A stretch of DNA of 64,000 bases from Locusta migratoria (taxonomy: Eukaryota > Arthropoda > Insecta > Orthoptera > Acrididae). Shown one piece after another: positions 11,842 through 23,072 of the stretch. The first letter of the stretch is position 1; the number at the start of each line of letters is the position of its first letter. Both the position numbers and the translations under genes were made by a program. The stretch lies in assembly GCA_026315105.1 (NCBI GenBank), contig CM048745.1, forward strand, positions 150,605,323-150,669,322, written 5' to 3'. The notes beneath the pieces are model-generated. The model was not told where the DNA came from. It did no database searches and saw nothing but the letters and a program-made list of their open reading frames with translations.

Positions 11842-12832
11842 CAGTTTGAGCGCCTTGTGCCCACCGGTGGGAATTCTGAAGTATCACTGTCGGACCACGT
11901 GCCCATCGCTGGGCATTGTCTTCGCCTTACTTCAAGTTTTCGCCTAGATTCGTGGATATGTTTTATATGTCATAAGCACACGCCAGGGCACGTTTTGGTC
12001 TCAATAGACAACGAAATGTTACGTACACAGGGGAGAATGTGTATAATAATACCAAATTTAGAGGATCGAAAATTTTAAAAGAATTCTAGGATTTTATGCA
12101 ATTTCATTTATATAGAAAGTTATATTTACATAGAAAGTTAAAGAAGTGCTTTTGAAACACAATTTCTTAACTACGTAGAACTTACAACTAATAAAATATT
12201 TTTATAAACAAAATTCAAATACGTTCCAACACGAAATGCAGTGAAATATGTAAGAAAAAAAAAACCCTTGCTGGACGCGTGAAAGATCTCTTGCGCGCGT
12301 CGTTTGGTGATGATCGTGTGCTCAGCCACCACTTTCGTCATGCTTGGCCTCCCAGTTCCCCAGACGTCATGCCGTGCGATTATTGGCTTTGGGGTTACCT
12401 GAAGCCGCAAATGTATCGTGATGGACCGACATCTCTAGGGATGCTGAAAGACAACACCCGACGCCAATGCCTCACCATAACTTGAGACATGTTTTACAGT
12501 GCTGTTCACAACGTTATTCGTCGACTACAGCTATTGTTGAGGAACGATGGTGAACATATTGAGCATTTCCTGTAAAGAACATCATTTTTGTTTGTCTTAA
12601 TTTGTTATGCTAATTATTGCTTTTCTGATCAGATGAAGCGCCATCTGTCGGATATTTTTTGAACTTTTTTTTTTCCTTTTTGTTTATAAAACCCTATGTC
12701 ATTCCAAGTATGTGTGTCAATTTTTACCTCTCTATCTACATTATTCCGTGATTTATTAAGTTTTCCAATTTTTACTGAATTTTTGATCACCCGATACATA
12801 AATGACTTGCCATTTATCCTGCCCGGGGATTT
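11842..12832. mobile_element. Second copy of the TTAA-element plus ITm composite, right-truncated
   Basis: TTAA (11838-11841) is followed by the same terminal sequence as at 6859, the same interior, a short A run near 12255 and the ITm fragment. Similarity continues past the ITm end (gccatttatcctgcccgggga) and stops near 12832. Confidence 0.6.
12262..12797 (+). mobile_element. ITm transposon 3' part, second copy
   Basis: It encodes the same transposase C-terminus (CDYWLWGYLKPQMYRDGP) but meets a stop (tga) at 12484-12486, where the first copy reads on. The right terminus is tttttgatcacccgata. Confidence 0.75.
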
Positions 12833-13635
12833 GAAGTTGGTAGCAAGGTTCTTAGAAATCAGTGACCATCACTACTTGCATTGCTAGCAGCTATCCTAGT
12901 ACCCTTCTAATGTAAGCTCACTCTTTCATTTATTATGTAAAATTATTGTATCCTCTAAACATCGAGACTTTAAAAGAACCACCAACAAATTTCATCGTCC
13001 AACTTGGTAGTTAAATTTTATCGCTACCCATTGTATACCAGGTCTATCTGATGGTTTTAGGCTAAGATTTCTGCAGTGCTTGTTGGAAAGACATTACCTA
13101 ATCGTTCCACTGAAAACCACAGATCACTACTAGCAAAACTGAGCCAAAGACATAATTAACACTTTCAAAGTTCATTGAAACTTTGCGGAAGCAACAAACA
13201 GACACAGTAATAGACCCCTATGATTGCGGGAGCGTATCACAATGCATTCTTATCTTAATACGCAGAACAAGTGGGACGAGAAACACAAAATTAAACACAC
13301 TCACTCGCACAACCGTATCAGCTCATACATTATCAACTGGGGTACACATGCGTCTCCGTGTAGATTAGGCACTATTACAAGGATTGCAGTGATTCACTGA
13401 CCACAATAGCGCAATGTAGCTTTTGCGCAAATACCAAAGAACTACTGAGTGCAAAATAGATTATAAATTTTAGGTAAATACTTCGAGATTACTTAACATT
13501 GCTCACTAGAGTATTCTCAAATCTTAACTGTGAATGAAGTGGGCAATCAGCAGAGAGAAACATCAACTGTGAATCAGAACGAGCTGTAATGGTACTTTTG
13601 TGGTGCAGTAGTTAGTTCTTTTGGAGCAAGTTTTT
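12833..13635. other. No recognised feature
   Basis: AT-rich with scattered short frames only. Confidence 0.5.
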
Positions 13636-14365
13636 GTTTTGTTTTTTGGTGTATTCTCGAGTTGCTTCACATATTAGTAAAAATAAAGTTCTAAGAAAAT
13701 GTCAGTTTGGTTTTAAAAAAAGCTTTTCGACTGAAAATGCTATATATACCTTCACTGATGAAATATTAAATGCTCTGAATAACCGGACATCACCAGTTGG
13801 GATTTTTTGTGGTCTCTCAAAGGCTTTTGATTGTGTAAATCATGTGATCTTCTAGATAAGCTTAAATACTGTAAAAAAGTATTCATTGGCCAGAAGCGTG
13901 TAATCAGAATAATAGCTGGAGCCCACCCAAGAGCATCCTGCAGACATTTATTTAGGGATCTAGGGATCTTCACTGTAGCTTCACAATATTATATTCACGT
14001 ATGAAATTTGTTATTAGCAATCCGACCCAATTCAAAAGTAATAGTGTGCATAGCTACAACACTAGGAGAAAGGGTGATATTCACTATTCAAGGGTAAATC
14101 TAACTTTGGCTCAGAAAGGGGTGAATTATGCTGCCACAAAAGTCTTCGGTCACTTACCAAGTAGCCCACTAGTAATTAAAAAGAAATTAAAGGAATTTCT
14201 GCATGGCAACAATGTAGATGAATTTTTAGATAAAACTTTAAAAAAATTGTAATAAAAAATCCTTAAAATATTGATTGTCAAGTGTAGACAACATTTACTA
14301 AACTGACACCTTCCACATCATTACGAAATGTCGCATATATGATCTATGGAATAAGTATTAATCTA
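13636..14365 (+). mobile_element. Internally deleted jockey-superfamily LINE
   Basis: The 5' part encodes an RT segment with CQFGFKKSFSTENAIYTF and then LSKAFDCVNH (an A-motif-like block; the first D reads as L-S). The sequence then jumps, with a frameshift, to the C-terminal region (HSYNTRRKGDIH, LTLAQKGVNYAATKVF), ending at 14252. RT motifs B and C are missing, so it was deleted internally. The tail is (TAATC)n-like at about 14350-14370 and not poly(A). Confidence 0.7.
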
Positions 14366-14409
14366 ATCTAATGTAATCTTTGAACATTATCTCTACAGTT
14401 AGCCGTATC

Positions 14410-15010
14410 AGATATCTACATGTACATCCATACTCCGCGATCCACCTCGCAGTGTGTGGTGGAGGGTACTTTTGTTTAACACTGCTATTTCCTCTTTTTC
14501 CTGCTCCAGGCGCGCATGGTTCGCGTGGAAACCTACAAAAGCCTCCGTGTGGCATCTAATCTCTTTTAATTATATCCTGCCGCGCGGGAGTAGCCGAGCG
14601 GTCTGGAGTGCCACGTTGCCGACCGCGCAGCCTCCCGCGTAGGAGGTTCGAATCCTCCCTCGGGCATGGATGTTCGTGCTTTCTTTAGTATACGTTAGTT
14701 CATAAATAGTTTGTAAGTTTAGGGACTGATGACCCCGCAGTTAAGTCCCATAAGCTTTACAAACATTTAAATTTTAATTTTATCCTTGTTACATTTGACG
14801 AAATATATGTAGGAATTAGTCGAACCTTTAGAGACGTACACTCTCGAAGCCCAGCCAATGATGCTAAACGTCTGTCTTATACCTGCATAATTGAACATCT
14901 CCGTGACGCTTTCGCGAAGCGTGCTATTCTCCTTTGGATCTTCTCCATCTCCTCTATGAATCCTGTTTAGTATGGATCACACAACGACGGCCAATATTAA
15001 AGTAATATCG
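14410..15010 (-). mobile_element. CR1-like LINE 3' end, split by a SINE
   Basis: On minus it encodes EEMEKIQRRIARFAKAS, the C-terminal landmark of this LINE group, and runs into a 3' UTR with ccctccaccacacactgcg and a gtacatgtagat tail near 14412. A SINE interrupts it at 14580-14777. Confidence 0.7.
14580..14777 (+). repeat. SINE type B with target-site duplication
   Basis: A full head (gcgggagtagccgagcggtc), B box (aggaggttcgaatcc) and tail. Near-identical 13-mers flank it (ttaattatatcct on the left, ttaattttatcct on the right), each lying in the host LINE. Confidence 0.9.
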
Positions 15011-15351
15011 TAATACTTTAAGCATGGATGTTGAACAGCAATTGTATTATATCTATATTCTGTTTTGACGCCATCACACAACTGTACTATGTATCCAGCC
15101 GATACTCGCACCAGTTGTCAGTTATATAAAATTGTTTCGGGACCAACCTTATCCCATTCTCAAGTCCTAGGAATTAAAATGAAACAGTCATTAGGCAACG
15201 TCCACCTTAAAATATATGCAGCATCCGTGCAATGTCATGCAGTAATCTGACATGTAGAACAACTTCGAATTCGTAAGTTCTGCATGTAGCTGCTGCTCCG
15301 GTTAGCTGTTCTGAGGTTCCTGTTTTAGGTATGACTACTGTCCACGGCAGA
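15011..15351. other. No recognised feature
   Basis: AT-rich spacer. Confidence 0.5.
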
Positions 15352-15353
15352 TA

Positions 15354-16568
15354 CGAGGGGAGTTTGAAAAGTCCGTGCGAAAATAGAAACTACTAACGGG
15401 TTTGGGGAAAACCATTTTTTAACCATAGTCTCCTTTTAGACTTATACACTTTTTCAAACGCTGTTCTAATTTGTTTATCGCTTCCGAATAATAGGAATTG
15501 TCCAAGCTTGCAAAATGGTTATTAGTTTCTGCAATCACCTCCTCGTTTGAATGAAATCTTCGTCCCACCAGCTATTTCTTCAAATTGCGGAACAAATAGT
15601 AGTCCGAGGGAGCCAAGTCTGCAGAATAGGCGGGATGTGAAACGAGTTGGAATCCTATTTCCAATAATTTTACGACCATAAATGCTGAGGTGTGTTCTGG
15701 TGCATTGTCGTGATGAAAAAGGACATTTTTATGGGCCAATCGCCGGCGTTTTTCTTGCAGCTCGGTTTTCAAACGGCCCAATAACGATGACTAATGTGTA
15801 CCTGTAACAGTTTTACCCTGTTCCAGATAGTCGATGAGGATCACCCCTTGCGAATCGCAAAAGACCGTCGCCATAACTTTTCCGCGCGAAGATCCGATCT
15901 TCGCCTTTTTTGGTGCAGATTCTCCCTTGGTAACCCATTGTTTAGATTGTTCTTTGGACTCATGAGTACAGTTATGTATCCACGTTTCATTAGTAGTGAC
16001 GAAACGACGCTTAAAGTCCTGCGGATTCTTCCTGATCAGCTGCAAACCTTCCTTGCAACACTTCACACGTTTCCGTTTTTTGTGAAGCGTGAGCAATCGC
16101 GGCACCCATCTTGCGATTAGCTTTCTTATTTCCGTTCATTCGAAATGCCCACAGCACAAGCAATCTCACGCACCTTAACTCTTCTGTCATCCATTACTGT
16201 ATCATGTATTTTATCAATGATTTCTGCAGTTGTAACCTCCACAGGGCGTTCACTTGTGCCCATAAGGCCACTCCAAAAATTTGAAACCATTTATAAATCG
16301 AAGGTGCAGAGTCACCATAATATTTATCAATCTTCTCTTTAGTCTCCTGAAGTAATGTTTAATCACCACACGAAATTCTTTTTCGTCCATTCTTTGACAA
16401 TCACTCGACTTCCTTGATTCACACGCATGACAAACACAAAGAAATAGACCAATATGGCTGAAACTTAGTGTGCTTTCTTTGCAGAGATGCTATTAACTAA
16501 ACATGACCTCGATACGCGCTGGTGGTGCCATCTCTCGGACTTTGCACGGACTTTTCAAACGCCCCTCG
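15354..16568 (-). mobile_element. mariner (DD34D) element, complete ends, dead transposase
   Basis: TA flanks (15352-15353 and 16569-16570) enclose inverted ends cgaggggagtttgaaaagtc and cgaggggcgtttgaaaagtc that extend into ccgtgc. The transposase reads on minus. The first catalytic D is replaced (TTNETWIH where TTDETW is expected). The second and third are present (HHDNAPEHTS and LAPSDYYLF) with exactly 34 residues between them, the mariner spacing. Other damage is an in-frame TAG near 15792 and a deletion of about 30 bp in the N-terminal HTH (between GISNE and RKLIARW). At 1215 bp it is close to the usual 1.3 kb. Not autonomous; the ends could in principle be mobilised in trans. Confidence 0.9.
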
Positions 16569-16634
16569 TATGTTTTTGTAACTTTAATGTCTTTTAAGAT
16601 TTCACATGTAATTTTAACCCTTTTCTTATATTGT

Positions 16635-16664
16635 CTGAAGAAGGTGTCATTTGCGACTTTGAAA
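16635..16664 (+). other. Hammerhead-like core motif
   Basis: ctgaaga is followed by a weakly pairing 19-nt stem-loop and then gaaac. This matches the two conserved strands of the hammerhead core (CUGANGA ... GAAA). It resembles the motifs at 27992 and 53277. No coding sequence is attached. Confidence 0.3.
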
Positions 16665-16730
16665 CCTAGGTAACATACTCAAATGTAGCTTGCGATTGAT
16701 GGTTGTAGTTTTAAAAAAATCTAATTAAAG

Positions 16731-16880
16731 TAGAATAATATTTTCACTCTGCAGCGGAGTGTGCGCTGATATGAAACTTCCTTACAGATTAAAACTGTGT
16801 AGTACCGTGATTCGAACCTGGGACATTTGCCTTTAGCGGGCAACCGCTCTATCAATTGAGCTATCCCGGCACGCTTCACG
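16731..16880 (-). repeat. SINE type C (tRNA head)
   Basis: On minus: gccgggatagctcaattgat (A box), a B box with caggttcgaatc, then cagttttaatctgtaaggaa and a 3' part that includes the palindromic cactctgcagcggagtg. Related heads form the inverted pair at 49.2 kb. Confidence 0.75.
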
Positions 16881-16959
16881 GACCTGGTAGAACGATTGCC
16901 AGCGAAAGGCAATGGTCCCTGTTTCGAAACCCGATGCGGTCAGCATTCGTCGAACCTTT

Positions 16960-17335
16960 TGTAAGCTACTTCCTTTGCTGATGCACAACTTTTTTTGAGA
17001 ATTCTTCCAATGAATGACGGTACGGCACAATTGATTTTATGTAGTATTCCCACTTCAAACCTTATGCATCCAGGGAGCAAATGCTTCCAGTGATTAATCG
17101 GCAATTTTGTAGCCGTAAGTTAAAGGATCTTCCTTTCTACGTATTAGCAGTACTTGTTTACGTTGAGGGTCAACTGACACTCCCACCGTCAAGAGTCGAT
17201 ATGCAGTTTACCAACGTTGCGACTTCTTTGCATAACACGTACAGCGTCATCCGCAAAACACCTCATTTTACTTCGGCTGTTATCTATGGGTCATTTACAT
17301 ATACCAGCATGTATGAACATATAAAAGGTCGTTCA
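16960..17335 (-). mobile_element. CR1-like LINE fragment with RT catalytic box
   Basis: Translation on minus shows RCFADDAVRVMQ (the YxDD box) followed by the region after RT. The 3' side resembles 4.43-4.65 kb (attcttccaatgaat, ttgattttat). Confidence 0.6.
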
Positions 17336-17341
17336 TAAGAC

Positions 17342-17557
17342 TCTGAGGTATTTTTTTTTTTAGTTTTTCTTTTTCTTTTTTTAGTTTTTCTTTTAATGTC
17401 TCTATACTTACAAGACGCATTTCTTGTCTGTCTGTCTGTTCTCTTATCACTCAAGATACAGACAACCAATTAATGTGAAATTTGGTACACGTACACAAAA
17501 TTACATGGGGAAGGTTCATAAATAGGTTTTTTTCTTTTCCCTTTTTTCTTTTCCCTT

Positions 17558-17588
<31 letters not shown>

Positions 17589-17600
17589 TTTTTTTTTTTT
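17342..17600. repeat. T-rich and (TTTA)n low complexity
   Basis: T-rich tracts at about 17350-17395 and (TTTA)n at 17557-17600, the second inside the Helitron fragment. Confidence 0.8.
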
Positions 17601-17930
17601 GTAAAACCAACCGGAAAATTTGAGAAAAGTGAAAAAGTGAAAGTGCGTTTTCAATGTGTGTAAATCTATATCTTCGCGCTGATCTTGATGAAATTTTGCA
17701 CAATTGACCTTCAAAACAAGAGGAAGGGTTCTGTCTACATAAAATTTCGTTCAGTGCATGGTGGAGGGTACTTATGGATTTCGCCAAAACCCGCAGTTTT
17801 GCTCCGATCTAGATGAAATTTTGTACTCTTGACCTTGAAAACAAGATGAAGGTTACTACATGAAATTTCGTTCGGTGCATGACAGAAAATCTTATTTTAA
17901 ACCCGGGCAAAGCCAGGTACTTGCAGCTAG
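17403..17930 (+). mobile_element. Helitron with intact 3' terminus
   Basis: The 3' end is acccgggcaaagccaggt (hairpin), 8 nt, then ctag (17927-17930) followed by T: the canonical Helitron terminus. The interior has repeated 'gatgaaattttg...cttgac' and 'aaatttcgttc.gtgcatg' blocks, about 130 bp apart. The 5' limit is uncertain. Confidence 0.7.
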
Positions 17931-18267
17931 TATAAGATAAGATTTCAAATGTCTAACAACTGCGGTTGCTGTGGTTGTATGTACACCAACACAGTGCCTT
18001 TGTGAGCTTTCCACTTCGGTGGTAAATGGATTTCCCATTTCCATTTTGTGAGCTGCGATGTGTTGCTATTAAATGAAAAAAATTAAAATAAAAACCCTTG
18101 ATTTCTTTTGAATTTACTTTATTTCAAAAATATTTAAATTTACTGATTACAAGTAATATTTCTTCCTCTACCAAATGCTCATATCATGGCCACAATCTCT
18201 TCCTACAACAGTAGTTACCCTTTGACAGACAGAAATCGCTTATTGTAGCGGTTTCCCTGCACCTGCT
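17931..18267. other. No recognised feature
   Basis: AT-rich spacer. Confidence 0.5.
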
Positions 18268-18357
18268 AGCCGGCCGCGGTGGCCGAGGGGACTGCGGCGC
18301 GTCAGTCACGGTCTGCACGGCCACTACGGTCGGGGGTTCGAATCTCCCCTCGGGCAT
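18268..18357 (+). repeat. SINE type A head without tail
   Basis: The full tRNA-like head, including the B box, ends abruptly after cctcgggcat. The usual tail is absent. Confidence 0.85.
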
Positions 18358-19533
18358 TGTTACTGGGCGGCGACATGGTTTGGTTTGGTGATTGGGGCGA
18401 CAGTTGTGTTGTTTCGTTTTATATTAAGGTTTTAAATTTGCAACTTTTAAGCTGTAGATTACGTCTTGATTGTCACAGTTGTATTGGATGCATAGGTTCA
18501 AAATTATATTTGTCATCTCAGTATGGAAATTCAGTTGGTAGCCCTGGTACTTCTTCGTAGTTAATAAAATTTATACCTTTGTTGAATTTTTCACTGTAAA
18601 TATTGGTTCTGGATTTCATTATATGTAAAGACCTATTTTAATTTTTGAGCATGAAAATTCGTTTCTCAGGGGCTGATATTCAATAAACCAAAGAATAAAA
18701 ATTCGAATCATTGAGTCCCGGTAGTTCAGATAATTTGACGTCCATCACAAAGATAAAGTTTTTGATTGATCCTTTTACTTTATAGAATTATTCTTTAGAA
18801 AATTTCACCATAAGTTTCTCCTAACCACTACTGTTAGATATATTCTTTCACTTTTAGAATATGCTGGGACAATATTAGGGAACTAAATACCCGAATAACG
18901 TTTAAGATTTTTTTAAGTTTCATAGATTCTCTATTCTGAAATCAATAGTTACATTCACTACACTTTTACAGTACACACTTTATAAGTTCACAATTCGTTA
19001 TTATTTTTGTCAAAGTTTGATTGTATTAATTTCTCTGGAATGTTCATCAGTTTATTAAGGGACGCAGAAGTTTCTAATTCTTCCGTCCTAGCCTATCCCG
19101 ATCAAAGACCAAAGATAATGTTCGCTTTCGCATATGTTCACGATATAAAAGTTTATATTAAATCTTAAATATGTTTTCGGGTTTTTTCCTATCTTGGAAT
19201 TTAACCGCGTATAATATTTTAGCTAAGCACTGAGAGATCATTACATACAGAGGTAAATACATAGAGAGCAGAACACACAGAGAGCTGAACACACAGAGAG
19301 AGTAACTCAACTGCGGGTACTATTTATAATAGCAGTCTGACTAATGATCTCTGATATACGAGATGTTTTGACCTAAGTATTCCCTGGATACAATCACTCT
19401 AAATTACGCTGATATAATTTGAATTTACTAAAAATTTTGAAAAATGAGAATTCTGCCTCTTAATAAATTATTAAAATTACGTAACGATGAAAAAGGTCGG
19501 AATACCGTGATTCTAATGCTATGGCCGCGATGT
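18358..19533. other. AT-rich, nothing recognised
   Basis: An (acacagagag)-like microrepeat lies at about 19265-19300; otherwise there is no feature. Confidence 0.5.
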
Positions 19534-19655
19534 GGTGTTACAGCATGGATATTTGTGCCGTCCTTAGTGTTAGCTAGTTCGTAAGTAGTTTGTAAGCTTA
19601 GGGACTAATGACCTCGTAGTTAAGTCCCATAAGCTATACAAACATTTGAACATTT
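19534..19655 (+). repeat. SINE tail, 5'-truncated
   Basis: From gcatggatatttgtgccgtc to acaaacatttgaacattt, including agggactaatgacctcgtag. Confidence 0.85.
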
Positions 19656-20003
19656 TTGAGCACCTGCTACAGTGTACTGACACAGGATGTCAGGCACATA
19701 CAGAGATACCCCTACGTTGGAAAGTATGCTTCCTAAGGAGCAGAAGAGTCACTGTGCTATGTGAAAAATGGTGTACTGACGGAAGGCCCAAGCCCCATTT
19801 ACCAGTTTAAAGAACAATTTATTTAAAGGAACCTGAACAGCTCCTTATTCTATAAACAAATCTCGACAATAGAGAATCAAGCAAAATAGATGGGATAAAT
19901 ACGATTAACAACCATAAGGCAAGATAGAATTTGCTAACAGGCAGATCAATCTTTACAAGCCTTTTTTTACATAGAAGGAACATTAGCAAAACTTAATTAA
20001 GGA

Positions 20004-20055
<52 letters not shown>

Positions 20056-21418
20056 AAAACCAGTATTTACAGGACAAGAATTTAACTTAACTTGACGACG
20101 AACCGCAGTGGGCAAGAGCCCGTAAGGAGAAAACTATCGTGAAACCAATTACAGATACTCTGATACTAGGTTTCAACACTAAGTGCAGGAACCAGCACAC
20201 CATTGGAATGGAAACCTAACCGGGCCCTGTCCGCTGGGTCCGACCGCCAGACTTCAAATCTTTAACCTCAATTCAGAACTGGAACATACAAATATAAAGG
20301 AAACAATTACTAAAATGTCCATAAATCAACAACAGCTTAAAAGTAATCAAATACACTACACAAAATTTTTGAAATATTACGGGACAATCGGTTATCGTTA
20401 ATCCAAATGTGGAAGAAAATGCGCCAACATAGGCATTTGCACCCCGCGTTAAACAGTCCCCTACACTCAAGGACCACGGAAAGGTAGCGCAGTGTGTCAG
20501 TAATGAATAAATATCAAATATAAGCGCTCACAAAATCGGTGCACATAAAATATAAAACAGTATCACAGACACAAATTAAATGTGCGCGAGCGCTATTATC
20601 ACCAAATAACCCTACAGATCTTGTGACAACTTACTGGAAATGATATTACCTCAAGTCCACCGAGCATAAGCTTACCGAATTGTAATCAGTTTGTTACCAA
20701 GTACATCACCAAATAACTAGTGCCGTATTCAGGTGAGGCGTCACGGTTCTATCCAGCCACACAATATCACACGGCAATAACAACAGGCGTCTCCCTCCAC
20801 GACGTACAAATTATTTGCGAGACACTTGGCGACTTAAATAATGCACAACACTTCTGAAACAGACATAATTATTACAGTACAGCACTCAAACATCCGCTGG
20901 TAAGTGTCACACTCCGGTACCAAACTTGACTTCCACATTCCCTTGCTAGAGAACCATGGGGCACAGAACCGCCAACAGGTGTTACCGTCGCCGACCAACA
21001 CCGTCTGCTGACACACTGCGCGAGCATGCCGACTCGCCCGGCCCACGGAAGGTACTGCCCCCTGGTGCGTGCTACGTCAACAACCGCCACACGCCTTCGC
21101 CCCGAAAAATCACCACACCTCCCACTCGGGGAAACAGAGATATATCGGCGGAAAAATGGCAACGATAATCGCAATTCCACGGAGCGGAACGCGAAAATCG
21201 AACCGCACGGTTCACTATGTATATTTCCCAAGCCCATTTTAATGTCGATTTTGGTGGTAGGAATACGGGGTTGGAACGGATGCAGGGAGTGACATTTGCA
21301 CGGATATAGCCAAAATATCAGACTGCAAGATGCGAGAAAAATATTTGTTTTTTCGCCAAGTAAATTTGTTATTGGAATATCTTGGCCACTTTGTCAGACA
21401 AAGGTGTTTTGTGCGCAG
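19656..21418. other. Uncharacterised, includes (TA)n
   Basis: I recognise no gene or family. The 20.94-21.24 kb part is GC-richer, with open frames on both strands that lack motifs. This lies just upstream of the first visible host exon. Confidence 0.4.
20007..20052. repeat. (TA)n microsatellite
   Basis: An uninterrupted run of 23 TA units. Confidence 0.95.
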
Positions 21419-21599
21419 GTGCGGGCATGGCGTTGGGCAGGGTGATTCCCGACGAGCTGCTGGACTGCTACCGCGACCAGGGCTCGAACCCGGTGCCGCT
21501 GAGCACGGCGTCGCTGGTGGCGCTGGTGCGCAAGGTGGAGAGGATGGAGAACTCCGCCACGCTAGACCTGCGCACGCTCTCCTACACGCTGCTGCACAG
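21419..21599 (+). CDS. Host gene, internal exon 1 of 4 visible
   Basis: A GC-rich exon in AT-rich DNA, preceded by ttttgtgcgcag and followed by gtaggc. It enters in phase 1 (gt completes a codon), carries 59 full codons and leaves with ag, which joins g of the next exon to make Arg. The peptide starts AGMALGR and includes VIPDELLDCYRDQGSNP and ends LDLRTLSYTLLHR. I do not recognise a domain. The spliced text with exons 2-4 reads like a conserved, possibly extracellular insect protein, but that is a weak impression. The ATG at 21427 could be a start if the acceptor is not used; the acceptor's pyrimidine tract is poor. Earlier exons are not visible upstream. Confidence 0.72.
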
Positions 21600-21844
21600 G
21601 TAGGCAAACCGCCAGCAGGGCCACCACTCTTATGAGCTGCCCACAACTTAGAGGAGCGGCTGCCCCAGTCAAAAGTGTGCTGCTGATGACACCAGAACGC
21701 TGCCGTTACACGATGCTTGTCACCGCGCAATAGCTTCCCTAATCCTAGATAAGTTATGGGAATTCGATATACAATGTAGGAAGTAAAGACTACTTCACGC
21801 TCACAGAGCTTTCCCATTCAGTCACGATCTACTGTCGAAACAGT

Positions 21845-22790
21845 GCGAGTGTTCATCACAGACGAGTGTATCGTCAGGCGTGCCCCAGGGGAGTGTGATA
21901 GGACCGCTATCATTTTCTATCTATATAAATGATCTGAAGCACAGAGTAACTTGTAATTTGCGGCTGTTTGCTGATGATGCTGTGGTGTATGGGAGGGTGT
22001 CGTCTTTAACTGACTGTAATAGCATACATGATGACTTAGACAAAATTTCTAGTTGGTGCCAAGAATGGCAGCTAGCTATCAATGTAGAAAAATGTAAGGT
22101 GATGCCCATGAGTAGAAAAAACAATCCTATAATGTTCGAATACAGCATTAGTAGTGGGCTTCTTGATGCTGTCGTGTCGTTCAAATATCTAGGCGTAACA
22201 TTGCAGTGCGATATGAAATGGAACGAACATATAAGGACAGCTGTGAGTAAGGCGGACAGCAGACTTCGGTTTATTGGGAGAATTTTGGGAAGATGTACTT
22301 CACCTGTAAAGGAGACCGCGTATAAAACGCTTGTACAACCACGTCTTGAGTACTGCTCAAGTGTTTGGGACCCGCAGCAGATCAGTTTAAAGGAAGACAT
22401 AGAGGCGGTTCAGAGGCGAACAGCTAGATTTGTTGCCGGTAGGTTCGACCAATGCGCGAGTGTCACAGAAATGCTCCGGCAACTCAATTGGGGATCGCTG
22501 GAAGAAAGACGACGTTCTTTTCGTGAATTTCTGTTAAGTAAATTTAAAGGGCCGGAATTTGAAGCTGAGTGTAGTACGATCTTGCTGCCGCCTACTTACA
22601 TTTCGCGTAAAGATCACAAAGACAAGATAAGAGAAACTAGGGCTCGTACGGAGGCATATAGGCATTCTTTTTTTCCTCGTTCCATTTGGGATTGGAATAG
22701 GAAAGGAAATTCCTACTAGAGGTACAGTGTACTCTCCGCCACGCACCTTACGGTGAATTGCGGAGTATGTATGTAGATGTACAGAGTACA
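21845..22790 (+). mobile_element. CR1-like LINE, 5'-truncated, open RT C-terminal half
   Basis: An open frame from within SSGVPQGSVIGPLSF (RT motif B) continues through LRLFADDAVVYG (catalytic box), VSFKYLGVTL and the post-RT block IEAVQRRTARFV, to a stop at 22717-22719. The C-terminal frame ends in RSIWDWNRKGNSY. The 3' UTR has ctccgccacgcaccttacgg and a gtatgtatgtagatgta tail, with no poly(A). It lacks endonuclease and the first half of RT, so it is dead on arrival but young. A close relative lies inverted at 23.91-24.59 kb. Confidence 0.85.
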
Positions 22791-22811
22791 AGAAATGATT
22801 GTGTTTACAGG

Positions 22812-23070
22812 AGTTGTTGTTGTGGTTTTCAGTCCGCAAACCGGTTTAATGCAGCTCTTCATGCTACCATGTTCTGCCCTGTCATCTTCAACTGAGAATA
22901 AGAACGGTATGGCATATCCGTTTGAATCTGCTTACTGTATTCGTCCTCGGTTTCCCATTCGATTTTTACCCCACACACTTCCTTCTAACGCTAATTTGAC
23001 GATTCCTTGATGTCTCAGAATGTGTCCCATCAACCTATCCCTTCTCTTAGTCAGGTTATGCCAGAAATTC
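22812..23070 (-). mobile_element. RTE-like LINE 3' end
   Basis: Homologous to the 3' end of the RTE element at 41976 (tttcagtccgcaaaccgg, gaatctgcttactgta). The minus-strand tail reads aaccacaacaacaac, a short-repeat tail. No complete domain remains. Confidence 0.7.
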
Positions 23071-23072
23071 TT

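Noticed and set aside
20007..20052. Regulatory TATA region
   Set aside because: A simple TA microsatellite.
20956..21292. Overlapping arginine/proline-rich frames
   Set aside because: Open on several frames because of GC content; no splice context or recognisable domain.
19656..21300. LTR retrotransposon
   Set aside because: I looked for direct LTRs, a primer binding site and gag/pol motifs and found none.
21427..21602. ATG-initiated short gene starting in exon 1
   Set aside because: The coding sequence continues in phase into 41629, and the frame meets a stop right after the donor, as expected for an exon read into its intron.
21239..21817. Long minus-strand frame opposite exon 1
   Set aside because: It is a shadow of GC-rich coding DNA on the other strand, with no motifs, and it runs into repeat-like sequence.
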